Origin: Microbacterium paraoxydans
GTDB lineage: Bacteria; Actinomycetota; Actinomycetes; Actinomycetales; Microbacteriaceae
DNA: 64,000 bases
Assembly (NCBI RefSeq): GCF_018224615.1
Contig: NZ_JAGTUK010000001.1
Coordinates: 496,001 to 560,000, forward strand
Direction of reading: 5' to 3'
The notes under the pieces: generated by a model
Database searches by the model: none
The model's input: only the letters and a program-made list of their open reading frames with translations
Told to the model about the DNA's origin: nothing
Translations under genes and position numbers: made by a program
Part shown: piece by piece, positions 23,682 through 32,339 of the stretch
Layout of the letters: each line of letters opens with the position of its first letter
Position numbering within the stretch: the first letter of the stretch is position 1

Positions 23682-25967
23682 ATGACCGCACCTTCGTCGC
23701 GCCGTCGCGACGGCGCCGGGCTCGTCGACGACGACCCCGTCATCGAGACCGATCCGAACCTCCCACCCGTCGCCCTCTCCGCCGAGCACGAGGCGAAGAG
23801 CCGCCGCTGGACCCTGCCGAAGATCCTGCTCTGGACCGCGATCGCCCTGCTGGGCGGTGTCGCCTGGGTGATGCTGGCGATCGTCCGCGGCGAGACCGTG
23901 AACGCGATCTGGTTCGTGTTCGCGGCCGTCTGCACCTACCTGATCGGCTACCGCTTCTACTCCAAGGTCATCGAGCGCTACATCACGCGCCCCGACGACC
24001 GCCGCGCCACCCCCGCCGAGGTCAAGCAGGACGGCAAGGACTACGTCCCCACCGACCGCCGCGTGCTCTACGGCCACCACTTCGCCGCGATCGCGGGCGC
24101 GGGCCCCCTCGTCGGTCCCGTGCTCGCGGCGCAGATGGGCTACCTCCCCGGCACGATCTGGATCATCGTGGGCGTCGTGCTCGCGGGTGCCGTGCAGGAC
24201 TACACGGTGCTGTTCTTCTCGATGCGGCGCGGCGGACGCACGATCGGCCAGATGGCGCGGCAGGAGCTCGGCAAGATCGGCGGGACCGCGGCGATCGTCG
24301 CGTCGCTGCTGATCATGCTGATCATCGTCGCGATCCTCGCGCTGGTCGTGGTCAACGCGCTCGGCGAGAGCCCCTGGGGCGTGTTCTCCGTCGCGATGAC
24401 CATCCCGATCGCGCTGTTCATGGGCGTGTACCTGCGCTACCTTCGTCCCGGCAAGGTCACCGAGGTGTCGATCATCGGCTTCGTGCTGCTCATGTTCGCC
24501 ATCATCGGCGGCGGCTGGGTGGCCGGCACCGAGTGGGGTCAGGCGATCTTCCACCTCGACCGCACCACGATCGCGTGGGGCATCATCGTCTACGGCTTCA
24601 TCGCCGCGGTGCTGCCGGTATGGCTGCTGCTCGCGCCTCGCGACTACCTTTCCACGTTCATGAAGATCGGCGTGATCGTCATGCTTGCGGGTGCCATCGT
24701 GCTGGTGCGCCCGGAGATCTCGGTCCCCGCGATCAGCATCTTCGGCGAGAACGGCATGGGTCCGGTGTTCGCCGGACCGCTGTTCCCCTTCCTGTTCGTC
24801 ACGATCGCGTGCGGGGCGCTGTCGGGCTTCCACGCCCTGATCGCCTCCGGCACCACGCCCAAGCTCGTGGAGAAGGAGCGGCAGACGCGCTTCATCGGCT
24901 ACGGCGGCATGCTCATGGAGTCGTTCGTGGCGATCATGGCGCTCGTGGCCGCCATCTCGATCGACCAGGGCATCTACTTCGCCATGAACGCCCCGACCGC
25001 GGCGACCGGCGGCACGGTCGAGGGCGCGGTCGCCTTCGTGAACTCGCTCGGGCTGACCGGGGTGAACCTCACGCCCGAGATGCTCACCGGCACCGCGACG
25101 CTCGTCGGCGAGGAGTCCATCGTGTCGCGCACGGGCGGCGCCCCGACCCTCGCGCTCGGCCTGGCGCACATCATGCAGCAGGCGCTCGGCGGGCAGGCGC
25201 TCATGGCGTTCTGGTACCACTTCGCGATCATGTTCGAGGCGCTGTTCATCCTCACCGCGGTCGACGCCGGTACCCGCGTGGCCCGGTTCATGCTGCAGGA
25301 CTCGATCGGCGCGTGGTTCCCGAAGTTCCGCGACGTGTCGTGGCGCCCGGGCGTGTGGATCTGCACCGCGATCATGGTGGCCGGGTGGGGCGCGATCCTC
25401 ATCCTCGGCGTGACCGATCCGCTGGGCGGCATCAACACGTTCTTCCCGCTGTTCGGCATCGCCAATCAGCTGCTCGCCGCGATCGCGCTCGCCGTGGTGC
25501 TCGCGATCGTCGCCAAGCGCGGTCGCAGCTACTTCCGGTGGCTGTGGATCATCGCGCTGCCGCTCGCGTTCACGGCCGTCGTCACGATCACCGCCTCGCT
25601 GTACAAGATCTTCTCGCCGGTGCCGGCGATCGGATACTGGGCGAACCACTTCCGCTACCGGGAGGCGCTGAGTTCGGGCGACACCGCGCTCGGCGAGCCG
25701 CAGGTGCTCGAGGCGGTCATCCGCAACACGGCCGTGCAGGGGACCCTGTCGATCGTGTTCGTGACGCTCGCGATCATCGTGATCATCGCGGCGCTGGTCG
25801 CGACGGTCAGGGCGATCCGCAACGGCGGCGGCGAGAACACCGAGGACGCCCCGGTGCCCTCCCGGCGCTTCGCCCCGGCCGGGTTCCTTCCCGACGCGGA
25901 GGAGCGCGAGCTGGAGAAGCGGTGGGAGCCGATCCTGGCCGACGAGCGCGCGGCGTCGCGGCACTGA
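23682..25967 (+). CDS. cstA: Carbon starvation protein CstA-type transporter
   Basis: A 761-aa polytopic membrane protein with about 16-18 segments. CstA hallmarks are HHFAAIAGAGPLVGPVLAAQ, GAVQDYTVLFFSMRRGGR, CGALSGFHALIASGTTPK, FEALFILTAVDAGTR and FPLFGIANQLLAAIAL. The family imports peptides and, in E. coli, pyruvate (CstA, BtsT). A long charged cytoplasmic N-terminus (about 45 residues) precedes the first helix. GAGGAG is 7 nt before the ATG. The ybdD-type gene follows 1 nt later, and a LytS/LytTR pair downstream resembles the regulators of btsT/cstA in enterobacteria. Confidence 0.93.
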   Translation: MTAPSSRRRDGAGLVDDDPVIETDPNLPPVALSAEHEAKSRRWTLPKILLWTAIALLGGVAWVMLAIVRGETVNAIWFVFAAVCTYLIGYRFYSKVIERYITRPDDRRATPAEVKQDGKDYVPTDRRVLYGHHFAAIAGAGPLVGPVLAAQMGYLPGTIWIIVGVVLAGAVQDYTVLFFSMRRGGRTIGQMARQELGKIGGTAAIVASLLIMLIIVAILALVVVNALGESPWGVFSVAMTIPIALFMGVYLRYLRPGKVTEVSIIGFVLLMFAIIGGGWVAGTEWGQAIFHLDRTTIAWGIIVYGFIAAVLPVWLLLAPRDYLSTFMKIGVIVMLAGAIVLVRPEISVPAISIFGENGMGPVFAGPLFPFLFVTIACGALSGFHALIASGTTPKLVEKERQTRFIGYGGMLMESFVAIMALVAAISIDQGIYFAMNAPTAATGGTVEGAVAFVNSLGLTGVNLTPEMLTGTATLVGEESIVSRTGGAPTLALGLAHIMQQALGGQALMAFWYHFAIMFEALFILTAVDAGTRVARFMLQDSIGAWFPKFRDVSWRPGVWICTAIMVAGWGAILILGVTDPLGGINTFFPLFGIANQLLAAIALAVVLAIVAKRGRSYFRWLWIIALPLAFTAVVTITASLYKIFSPVPAIGYWANHFRYREALSSGDTALGEPQVLEAVIRNTAVQGTLSIVFVTLAIIVIIAALVATVRAIRNGGGENTEDAPVPSRRFAPAGFLPDAEERELEKRWEPILADERAASRH

Positions 25968-25968
25968 C

Positions 25969-26214
25969 GTGACCGACACCGTGCCTCGGACGGATGCCGC
26001 GACCACCCGGCTGCGGGCGCTCTGGAGCGCTCTCGGCCGGGCCGGTCGCGGCATCCGCTGGTACGTGACGACGCTGATGGGCGACACCGCATATGCCACG
26101 TACGTCGCGCATCACCGTCGTCACCATCCGGGCGAGGAGCCGCTGACCGAGCGGCAGTTCTGGCGTCAGCGCATGGACGACCAGGACCGCAACCCCGGCG
26201 CCCGCTGCTGCTGA
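25969..26214 (+). CDS. YbdD/YjiX family small protein (DUF466)
   Basis: An 81-aa basic protein that nearly always follows CstA-type genes. WYVTTLMGDTAYATYVAHHRRHHPGEEPL, seen here as MGDTAYATYVAHHRRHHPG, and the terminal CC are family hallmarks. Its role is thought to support the transporter. The GTG start lies 1 nt past the cstA stop. Confidence 0.88.
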   Translation: MTDTVPRTDAATTRLRALWSALGRAGRGIRWYVTTLMGDTAYATYVAHHRRHHPGEEPLTERQFWRQRMDDQDRNPGARCC

Positions 26215-26284
26215 CCCGCCCGTTCGTGATGCGGCATTGGCTGGACGGGGAATAGGCTCATCTGTCGCACCTTGAGCATCTATC

Positions 26285-26313
26285 CCGAGCTCGGTCCAGC
26301 TCCGTGCTACATT
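26285..26313 (+). promoter_or_regulatory. Palindrome and extended -10 upstream of the Abi gene
   Basis: The perfect palindrome CCGAGCTCGG at 26285-26294 is followed by TGCTACATT (26305-26313), an extended -10 of TGn-TANNNT form. The palindrome falls in the -35 region and could be an operator. Transcription would start near 26320, just before a terminator hairpin. Confidence 0.4.
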
Positions 26314-26319
26314 CGTATC

Positions 26320-26370
26320 ACTACACCTCCCACGCCTCTCCTGGATGCGCACTTGGGAGGTTTTTCTTTC
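26320..26370 (+). ncRNA. Candidate small RNA upstream of the Abi_2 gene
   Basis: A predicted start at about 26320 and an intrinsic terminator ending in TTTTTCTTTC at 26370 would give an RNA of about 50 nt, just ahead of the Abi_2 start. Conserved structured RNAs ending in terminators are known upstream of AbiF/Abi_2 genes (the abiF RNA motif). This region has that layout, but I cannot test whether its structure matches the motif. Confidence 0.35.
26325..26370 (+). terminator. Intrinsic terminator between ybdD and the Abi_2 gene
   Basis: ACCTCCCA pairs with TGGGAGGT (8 bp), extended by CGC/GCG inside the loop, and is followed at once by TTTTTCTTTC. It is the only hairpin in the window with a real T-run. 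The Abi_2 ribosome binding site lies 10 nt beyond, so the hairpin could also attenuate read-through into the Abi_2 gene. Confidence 0.7.
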
Positions 26371-26389
26371 GCAGCTCGAGGAGCCACCG

Positions 26390-27382
26390 ATGTCCCGACA
26401 ACCGCGGCCTCGTGGCTCTCTGATTTACGAAAAGCCGGCACTCAACCATGATGACCTGGTCGATCGAATGGCTGAGCGCGGGCTCGAGATCCCGGATCGC
26501 GAACGCGCCCTGCGGTACTTGCGTCACATCGGGTATTTCCGACTCTCGCCATACACGATCCCGTTTCAACAGGGCCAGCCCGACCATGCGTTCCGCGCGG
26601 GGGTTGGCTTCGATGACGTGCTGGATCTCTACGTCTTTGATCGGGCGCTCAGGCTGCTGGTGATGGATGCACTGGAACGCGTCGAAGTCGCCGTGCGCGC
26701 AGCGTTGACGGATCACATGTCCACGGCATACGAGAACCCTCACTGGTACGTCGACGGCACGCATTTCAGCAACCGGGAGAAGCACACGGGTCTCCTAGAG
26801 ATCGTGCGACGCACCTCGAGGGACAGACTTACCGGAGCCCCGGAACCAGTGAGTGAGTCCTCCAGCGTTGCTTATCGTTCCGCTCTTGAGCACTATCTCC
26901 TCACATACGGGGAGCCTGAGCTGCCACCTTCCTGGCTGATGGTGGAGACTCTCACCCTGGGACAGCTGGACAACCTGATCAGCAACCTGAGCCGTCGTGC
27001 CGACCGGACCGCCATCGCCAGGCGTCTTGGCCTTAACGATCCGGTGCTGACGTCGTGGCTTCGCACGTACGTGCGGGTTCGGAATATCTGTGCCCACCAC
27101 GGTCGACTCTGGAACGTGGGTATCGGTGTGTACCCCGCGATTCCAGCCGCGCGCGAGATCTCGTGGCTGAGGCGCGACACTTCACTTCCGGCACGCTCAG
27201 AGAAACGCCTCTACCCGGTGCTGGTGTCGCTCCAATCCGTGCTGGATGTGGTGTCGCCTCGGAGCACCTGGTCACGGCGACTTCATCAACTGCTCAGTAC
27301 GCGGCCACCGATGAATCTCGCTGGCATGGGCATTCCTGCAGGCTGGGCGGAAGACGAGTTCTGGGCGAGACATTTGCGCTAG
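26390..27382 (+). CDS. Abi_2 (AbiD/AbiF-type) abortive-infection protein
   Basis: A 330-aa protein of the Abi_2 family. The N-terminus has KPALNHDDLVDRMAERGL and RYLRHIGYFRLSPY. The middle has LYVFDRALRLLVMDALERVEVAVRAAL. A C-terminal HEPN-type motif RNICAHH in VRNICAHHGRLWN has the R-x4-H arrangement of HEPN RNases. These proteins stop growth of phage-infected cells. The base and codon use is less GC-biased than in neighbouring genes (for example TTTACGAAAAG near its start), suggesting acquisition. GAGGAG lies 8 nt before the ATG, and the ATG 45 nt upstream lies within the hairpin region. A candidate RNA lies upstream. Confidence 0.85.
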   Translation: MSRQPRPRGSLIYEKPALNHDDLVDRMAERGLEIPDRERALRYLRHIGYFRLSPYTIPFQQGQPDHAFRAGVGFDDVLDLYVFDRALRLLVMDALERVEVAVRAALTDHMSTAYENPHWYVDGTHFSNREKHTGLLEIVRRTSRDRLTGAPEPVSESSSVAYRSALEHYLLTYGEPELPPSWLMVETLTLGQLDNLISNLSRRADRTAIARRLGLNDPVLTSWLRTYVRVRNICAHHGRLWNVGIGVYPAIPAAREISWLRRDTSLPARSEKRLYPVLVSLQSVLDVVSPRSTWSRRLHQLLSTRPPMNLAGMGIPAGWAEDEFWARHLR

Positions 27383-27577
27383 TCGGTGGTGCCGGCGCTG
27401 CACCGTATCGACGGTGGCGCGGTTCCTGGATAGCACTGAACATCGCATCCTTTACGGGCGTGTTCGCTCTTGCATGAAACTTCGCGGGAGCCGGAGGCCC
27501 TTTGCGCTCAGGGAGCGGGCGACTGAGCGACTCCACGTGATTCTTCGGCACCGGGATTGGCCCTGTGAGGGAGGAGC

Positions 27578-27629
27578 CCTTCGTCCCGCTGGCTCTCGCT
27601 CACGAACCGCGCCAGCGATGAGACGAAGG
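27578..27629. repeat. Degenerate REP-like inverted repeat
   Basis: Outer arms CCTTCGTC and GACGAAGG enclose inner arms GCTGGC and GCCAGC. The outer sequence matches that of the REP-like element at 18523-18601. It ends 7 nt before the -10 site of the kinase gene. Confidence 0.45.
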
Positions 27630-27636
27630 ACATCCC

Positions 27637-27642
27637 TAGGCT
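27637..27642 (+). promoter_or_regulatory. Leaderless -10 element of the histidine kinase gene
   Basis: TAGGCT followed by 6 nt and the ATG, with no ribosome binding site. It shows that the kinase-regulator-transporter genes have their own promoter independent of cstA. Confidence 0.5.
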
Positions 27643-27648
27643 GAACGC

Positions 27649-28830
27649 ATGAACGACGTCGTCCTGGCCGCGGTGCTCGGCGTGCTCGGCGGGGTCGCGC
27701 TCACGGTGCTGCTGCTGCTCGCTCGCCGGTTCGCCCGGGGTGCCGCCGACCTCGGCAGCGATGCCGACCAGGGGGCGCTGCGGGCGCTGCACCAGGCGAG
27801 CCTCGCGGCCCCGCACCTGCGCGCGGGGCTCGCCGGGCCCGACGTGGTCAAGGCGGCCCGGCACCTGCGGGTGCTGCTCGGCAGCGCGGCCGTGGCGATC
27901 GTGAGCGCCGACGACACGGTGTCCTTCGACGGGGCGTCGGACGGGCTGGAGTCCGCCGCGCTGCGCATCGCCGAGCGGGTGCGGGCGAGCGGCCGTCGCC
28001 AGGTGTTCCCCGCGCCGTCGAAGACCGACGACCTGGAGGCGGTCGGTGCACCGATCCTCGTCGACGGGCGCGCGGTCGGCGTGATCGTCGCGTTCGCCGC
28101 CCCGGTGCGCGCGGCGCTCGTGCGCGCGGCCGAGGAGGTGGCGGACTGGTGTGCCGCGCAGGTCGAGCTCGGCGGGCTCGACGCCTCCCGCGCGCAACTG
28201 GCCGAGGCCGAGCTGCGGTCGCTGCGCGCGCAGATCTCCCCGCACTTCATCTACAACGCCCTCACCGCGATCGCGTCGTTCATCACGACCGACCCCGACC
28301 GTGCCCGCGACCTCGTGCTCGAGTTCGCCGACTTCACGCGCTACTCGTTCCGGCGGCAGGGCGAGTTCACCACGCTCGCGGACGAGCTCGGCAGCATCCA
28401 CTCGTATCTGGAGCTGGAGCGGGCCCGCTTCGGCGACCGGCTGCGCGTCACCCTGCAGATCGCCCCGGAGACCCTCGCCACGGTCATCCCGTTCCTGTCG
28501 GTGCAGCCGCTGGTGGAGAACGCGGTGCGGCACGGGCTCGAGCCCGGCGAGGGCGGCGGGGAGATCCGCATCGCCTCGCGCGACGACGGCACGCACACCG
28601 AGATCACGGTGGAGGACGACGGCGTCGGCATGGATCCGGACGGACTGCGGTCGCTGCTCACGGCACGCGAGGACGGCGGCCACGTCGGCCTCCGCAACGT
28701 CGACACGCGACTGCGTCAGCTGTACGGCAGCACCGGCGGACTGGTCGTGGAGACCAACACGGGCGCGGGTACCCTGGTGCGCATGCGAGTCCCGAAATCG
28801 CAGCCCCTGCACGACCCGGACGACGACTGA
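27649..28830 (+). CDS. LytS-type sensor histidine kinase
   Basis: A 393-aa kinase. It has one N-terminal membrane helix (about 4-26), a GAF-like sensor region (about 45-170), then the His_kinase domain with LRAQISPHFIYNAL (phospho-acceptor His199). The ATPase domain has QPLVENAVRHGLEP and VEDDGVGMD. Kinases of this group pair with LytTR regulators. Its nearness to cstA recalls BtsS, which senses pyruvate to control a CstA-family transporter. The single anchor and GAF region suggest a cytoplasmic signal here. It is followed 9 nt later by its regulator. Confidence 0.9.
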   Translation: MNDVVLAAVLGVLGGVALTVLLLLARRFARGAADLGSDADQGALRALHQASLAAPHLRAGLAGPDVVKAARHLRVLLGSAAVAIVSADDTVSFDGASDGLESAALRIAERVRASGRRQVFPAPSKTDDLEAVGAPILVDGRAVGVIVAFAAPVRAALVRAAEEVADWCAAQVELGGLDASRAQLAEAELRSLRAQISPHFIYNALTAIASFITTDPDRARDLVLEFADFTRYSFRRQGEFTTLADELGSIHSYLELERARFGDRLRVTLQIAPETLATVIPFLSVQPLVENAVRHGLEPGEGGGEIRIASRDDGTHTEITVEDDGVGMDPDGLRSLLTAREDGGHVGLRNVDTRLRQLYGSTGGLVVETNTGAGTLVRMRVPKSQPLHDPDDD

Positions 28831-28839
28831 GGAGCCCGG

Positions 28840-29559
28840 ATGATCGACGTCCTCGTCGCCGACGACGAGCAGCCCGCCCTCGACGAGCTGGTGCACCTGC
28901 TGCGCGCCGACCCGCGCATCGGGGAGGTGCTCACGGCGTCGAGCGGGGCCGATGCGCTGCGGCAGCTGTCGCAGCGGGCCGTGCGCATCGCGTTCCTCGA
29001 CATCCACATGCCCGGTCTGCTCGGCACCGACCTGGCTCGCGCGCTGCTCGGCCTGGCGGAGCCCCCGGCGGTCGTGTTCGTCACCGCCGACGAGGCCCGT
29101 GCGGTCGAGGCGTTCGAGCTGCGCGCGGTCGACTACCTCCTCAAGCCGGTGCGGCGGGAGCGGCTGCGCAGCGCGATCGACCGCGTGCACGAGGCCGCCG
29201 ACGCGACCAGAGGCGACGACGAGGTGCTGTCGGTCACGGTGGGCTCGAGCGTGCGGTTCGTGCGCCGCAGCGAGGTGCGGTGGGTGCGGGCGCAGGGCGA
29301 CTACGCGCGACTGCACACCGACGACGACACCCCGGGTCACCTGGTGCGCATCCCGATCTCGGAGCTGGAGGCGCGGTGGGGAGAGGCGGGGTTCCTGCGC
29401 ATCCATCGCTCGACGCTCGTGCGCACGGCCGCCGTGACCGAGGCGCGGTTGTCCGGCCCGGAGCCCGCCCTGGTCGTGGGGCGCACGGTGCTCCCGGTGA
29501 GCCGTCGCCTCGTGCCCGCCGTGCGCGAGGCGCTCGTGCGCGGTGAGGGTCCGGCATGA
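28840..29559 (+). CDS. LytTR-family response regulator
   Basis: A 239-aa regulator. The receiver domain has the phosphorylated Asp54 in AFLDIHMPG and the conserved Lys102 in YLLKPV. The C-terminal LytTR domain (about 130-235) has VRWVRAQGDYARLHT and FLRIHRSTLV, the latter typical of the DNA-contacting strand. It most likely controls cstA and the SSS transporter genes with which it is clustered. ATGA overlap with the following gene shows coupling. Confidence 0.92.
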   Translation: MIDVLVADDEQPALDELVHLLRADPRIGEVLTASSGADALRQLSQRAVRIAFLDIHMPGLLGTDLARALLGLAEPPAVVFVTADEARAVEAFELRAVDYLLKPVRRERLRSAIDRVHEAADATRGDDEVLSVTVGSSVRFVRRSEVRWVRAQGDYARLHTDDDTPGHLVRIPISELEARWGEAGFLRIHRSTLVRTAAVTEARLSGPEPALVVGRTVLPVSRRLVPAVREALVRGEGPA

Positions 29560-29930
29560 CCGAGTCGCCGAAGCGCGTGCGGGTCACGGCCGACCTTCCG
29601 GTGCGAGGACCGGCGGCCCTCACGCGCGGCATCGCCCTGCCCGGTGCACCCGTGGACGAGGCGGAGGCCGTGTATGCGCGGGCCCTCCGGCGCAGTCAGC
29701 TGCGGCTCGCGCTCGGGACGATCGCCGGGTTCGTGGTGGTCGTGGTGGCGATGGCCCTCGCGATCGCCCTGGTGCCGGAGATCGACCGCGTGGTGCTGTG
29801 GGGGCTGCCGCTGTCGTGGCTGCTGCAGGCGTTCGCGTTCTACCCGGTGATCCTCGTGTTCGCGGTGCTGTATCTGCGCACGGCCGTCCGCAACGAGCGC
29901 CGCTACCGGGCGCTGCGGGACCGCGAATGA
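29556..29930 (+). CDS. Small two-helix membrane protein (DUF485/YjcH-like subunit)
   Basis: A 124-aa protein with two hydrophobic segments (about 52-72 and 80-105) and a charged tail. Small proteins with this topology directly precede SSS symporters such as ActP and MctP and act with them. It overlaps both neighbours by 4 nt. Family membership is by context and topology, since the sequence itself is not distinctive. Confidence 0.7.
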   Translation: MTESPKRVRVTADLPVRGPAALTRGIALPGAPVDEAEAVYARALRRSQLRLALGTIAGFVVVVVAMALAIALVPEIDRVVLWGLPLSWLLQAFAFYPVILVFAVLYLRTAVRNERRYRALRDRE

Positions 29931-31384
29931 ACGCGCTGCTCGACCTGCTGGGCGTGGCGCTGGTGGTGATCGCCACGCTCCTGATCGGCGTGTACGGCCT
30001 GCGGGTGTCGCGCACCACGAGCGACTTCTTCGTGGCGTCGCGCACCGTGCGGCCGGTGTGGAACGCCTCCGCCATCAGCGGCGAGTACCTGTCGGCCGGC
30101 ACGTTCCTCGGACTCTCCGGGCTCGTGCTGCTCGACGGTGCGCGCGGTTTCTGGTTCCCGATCGGCTACGCGGCCGGCTACCTGCTGGTGCTGGTGTTCG
30201 TGGCGGCGCCGCTGCGGCGGAGCGGGGCGTACACGATCCCGGACTTCGTGGAGGCGCGGCTCGGGTCGGCCTCTGCGCGGCGCGTCACGAGCCTCGCGGT
30301 GCTGGTGATCGGGTGGCTGTACATCGTGCCGCAGCTGCACGGTGCGGGCATCACGCTGGTCGTGGTGGCGGGGATGCCCGAGTGGGTCGGTGCCGTGACG
30401 GTGGCGGTGCTGGTGGCGGCGGCGGTCGCGGCGGGCGGCATGCGTGCGATCACGTTCGTGCAGGCGTTCCAGTACTGGCTCAAGCTGACGGCGCTGCTCG
30501 TGCCGTTAGTGTGCATCGCGTTCGCCCTCGGCGGCGGCCCGCACGAGTTCGACCCGGCGCTGGTGTTCCCGAGCGAGGCGGGGCCGTCGGGCTTCGACGC
30601 GTACGAGTCGGCGTCGCTGCTGCTTGCGCTGCTGTTGGGCACGATGGGCCTGCCGCACGTGCTGGTGCGGTTCTACACCAGCCCGACCGGGGCCTCGGCG
30701 CGGCGCACGACCGTGATCGTGATCGCGATGGTCAGCGCCTTCTACGCGGTGTCGAGCGGCATGGGGCTGCTGGCCCGCATCGCCGCGCCCGACCTCGCGG
30801 TGCCGGGCGTGGCCGACACGGTCGTGCTGCAGTTGCCGTCGCGCGTGTTCCCGGGTCTTGCGGGCGAACTGCTCACGGCGCTCATCGTGTCGGGTGCCTT
30901 CGCGGCGTTCCTGGCGACCTCGGCCGGGCTGGTCGTGTCGCTCGCCGGTGTGATCAGCCAGGACGTGTTCTCCGGTTCGGTCCGGTCGTTCCGTCTCTCG
31001 GCGGTGCTGTGCGCGCTGGTGCCGCTGGCCGTGGCGCTGCTGACCGTGCCGGCCGGTCTCGTCGCGAGCGTCGGCGTGGTGTTCGTCGTGGCGGCGTCGA
31101 CGCTGTCTCCCGTGGTGCTGCTGGGCGTGTGGTGGCGCGGGCTCACGGCGCGCGGTGCCGTGGCGGGCATGGTGTCAGGCGGTGTCGCCACCGGGCTCGC
31201 GCTGCTCGTGCACGCCGTGATCGACGGGGTCGGGGTCGCGGCGCCCTACCTGGCGCAGCCCGCGGCCTGGACCATCCCGCTGGCGACGGCCGTGACCGTG
31301 GCGGTGTCGCTGCTCGATCCGCGGGGCCCGTCGCCGCGCACCGAGCGGTTCCTCGCCCGCGTGCACACGCCGGAGCGCGCCTGA
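29927..31384 (+). CDS. Sodium:solute symporter (SSS family, monocarboxylate/acetate type)
   Basis: A 485-aa membrane protein with about 12-13 helices. SSS marks are TSDFFVASRTVRPVWNASAI, SGEYLSAGTFLG and GTMGLPHVLVRFYTSP, the last typical of ActP/MctP-like carriers of acetate, pyruvate and other short acids. The order kinase, regulator, small subunit, symporter suggests a substrate-induced carboxylate uptake operon that complements CstA. Substrate and coupling ion are inferred from family. Confidence 0.9.
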   Translation: MNALLDLLGVALVVIATLLIGVYGLRVSRTTSDFFVASRTVRPVWNASAISGEYLSAGTFLGLSGLVLLDGARGFWFPIGYAAGYLLVLVFVAAPLRRSGAYTIPDFVEARLGSASARRVTSLAVLVIGWLYIVPQLHGAGITLVVVAGMPEWVGAVTVAVLVAAAVAAGGMRAITFVQAFQYWLKLTALLVPLVCIAFALGGGPHEFDPALVFPSEAGPSGFDAYESASLLLALLLGTMGLPHVLVRFYTSPTGASARRTTVIVIAMVSAFYAVSSGMGLLARIAAPDLAVPGVADTVVLQLPSRVFPGLAGELLTALIVSGAFAAFLATSAGLVVSLAGVISQDVFSGSVRSFRLSAVLCALVPLAVALLTVPAGLVASVGVVFVVAASTLSPVVLLGVWWRGLTARGAVAGMVSGGVATGLALLVHAVIDGVGVAAPYLAQPAAWTIPLATAVTVAVSLLDPRGPSPRTERFLARVHTPERA

Positions 31385-31421
31385 GCCCCCTCGGACCCGC
31401 AGCGCGCGGTTCGAGCGCGAC

Positions 31422-32339
31422 TCAGAGCGTGCGGCTGCGGGGCAGGAGCCGCACGGGCGGCAGGGGCGGGGCGGGGATGCGCACGTCGTGCCCCTCGACC
31501 ACCCCGAACCGCGGCGACGCGGCTTCCCAGTCTTCGCGGGCGGCGGCGATCTCGTCGTGCGTGCGACCGGCGAAGTTCCACCACATGACGATGTCCGACT
31601 CGAACGGCTCCCCGCCGAGCAGGAACAGCAGTGCGCCCTCGGTGCTGGTGACCTCGACCTCCGTGCGGGAGTCGCCGAGGTACACCATGGCGTTGCGCTC
31701 CATGGCGTGATCGGCCAGCGCGGCATCGCCCTCCACGAGCAGCAGGGCGTGCTCCCACTCGGGGCGCAGCGGCAGACGCACGACCGCGCCGGCGGGCACC
31801 GCGACCTCGGCGCCCACGATCGGGGTGTGCACCGTGGCGGGGGAGCGGACACCGGCGAACTCCCCCAGCACGACCGTCGCGGTGGCCGCAGCGCCTTCGT
31901 CGGCGCGGAGCGTCACGGTGGGCAAATCGGTGTGGCGCTCGAAGCCGCCCTCGCCGTGGCGGGCCGATTCGGGCAGCACGACCCAGAACTGCAGGGCGTC
32001 GAGCGGGATCGGGTCGTCGCCGATGGAGTACTCGGAATGGGAGATGCCATTGCCCGCGGTCATCAGGTTGAGCTGTCCGCGGCGCAGGTCGGCGTCGCTG
32101 CCGAGAGAGTCGCGGTGGCGGATCTCGCCGACGAGCGGCCAGGTGACCGTCTGGAGTCCGATGTGCGGGTGGGGCTCGACCCGCATGCGGGTATCGGCGG
32201 GGCCGAAGCGGTCGAGGAAGCACCAGGCGCCGATGGTCGGGAGGTTGCGGTGGGGGAGCACGCGCAGCACGTTCATGCCGCGCACGCCCCCGAGCGGCAC
32301 GTCGCGCGGCTCCAGGACGATGCGGCGCTGCCCGATCAT
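31422..32339 (-). CDS. Pirin family protein
   Basis: A 305-aa bicupin. The N-terminal cupin has VEPHPHIGLQTVTW and MTAGNGISHSEYS, which hold the His and Glu metal ligands. Pirins act as quercetinases or redox and enzyme regulators, and the native substrate is unsettled. The ATG overlaps the stop of the upstream acetyltransferase gene by 4 nt. It converges on the symporter gene with a 37-bp gap and no clear terminator. Confidence 0.9.
   Translation of the reverse strand: MIGQRRIVLEPRDVPLGGVRGMNVLRVLPHRNLPTIGAWCFLDRFGPADTRMRVEPHPHIGLQTVTWPLVGEIRHRDSLGSDADLRRGQLNLMTAGNGISHSEYSIGDDPIPLDALQFWVVLPESARHGEGGFERHTDLPTVTLRADEGAAATATVVLGEFAGVRSPATVHTPIVGAEVAVPAGAVVRLPLRPEWEHALLLVEGDAALADHAMERNAMVYLGDSRTEVEVTSTEGALLFLLGGEPFESDIVMWWNFAGRTHDEIAAAREDWEAASPRFGVVEGHDVRIPAPPLPPVRLLPRSRTL

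Larger units (their letters stand above)
27383..27648. other. Non-coding gap at the right edge of the Abi_2 insertion
   Basis: 266 bp without a convincing gene. Its left two thirds share the moderate GC of the Abi_2 gene and contain only short open frames with no family resemblance. Its right third holds a REP-like element and the histidine kinase promoter. It is probably the right flank of the acquired segment. Confidence 0.5.

Noticed and set aside
27414..27644. Small plus-strand reading frame after the Abi_2 gene
   Set aside because: No ribosome binding site, no family resemblance, Arg-rich composition typical of chance frames in high-GC DNA, and it runs through the REP-like repeat.
31385..31421. 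Bidirectional terminator between the symporter and pirin genes
   Set aside because: Only a 5-bp CGCGC/GCGCG pairing is visible, which is expected by chance at this GC content.
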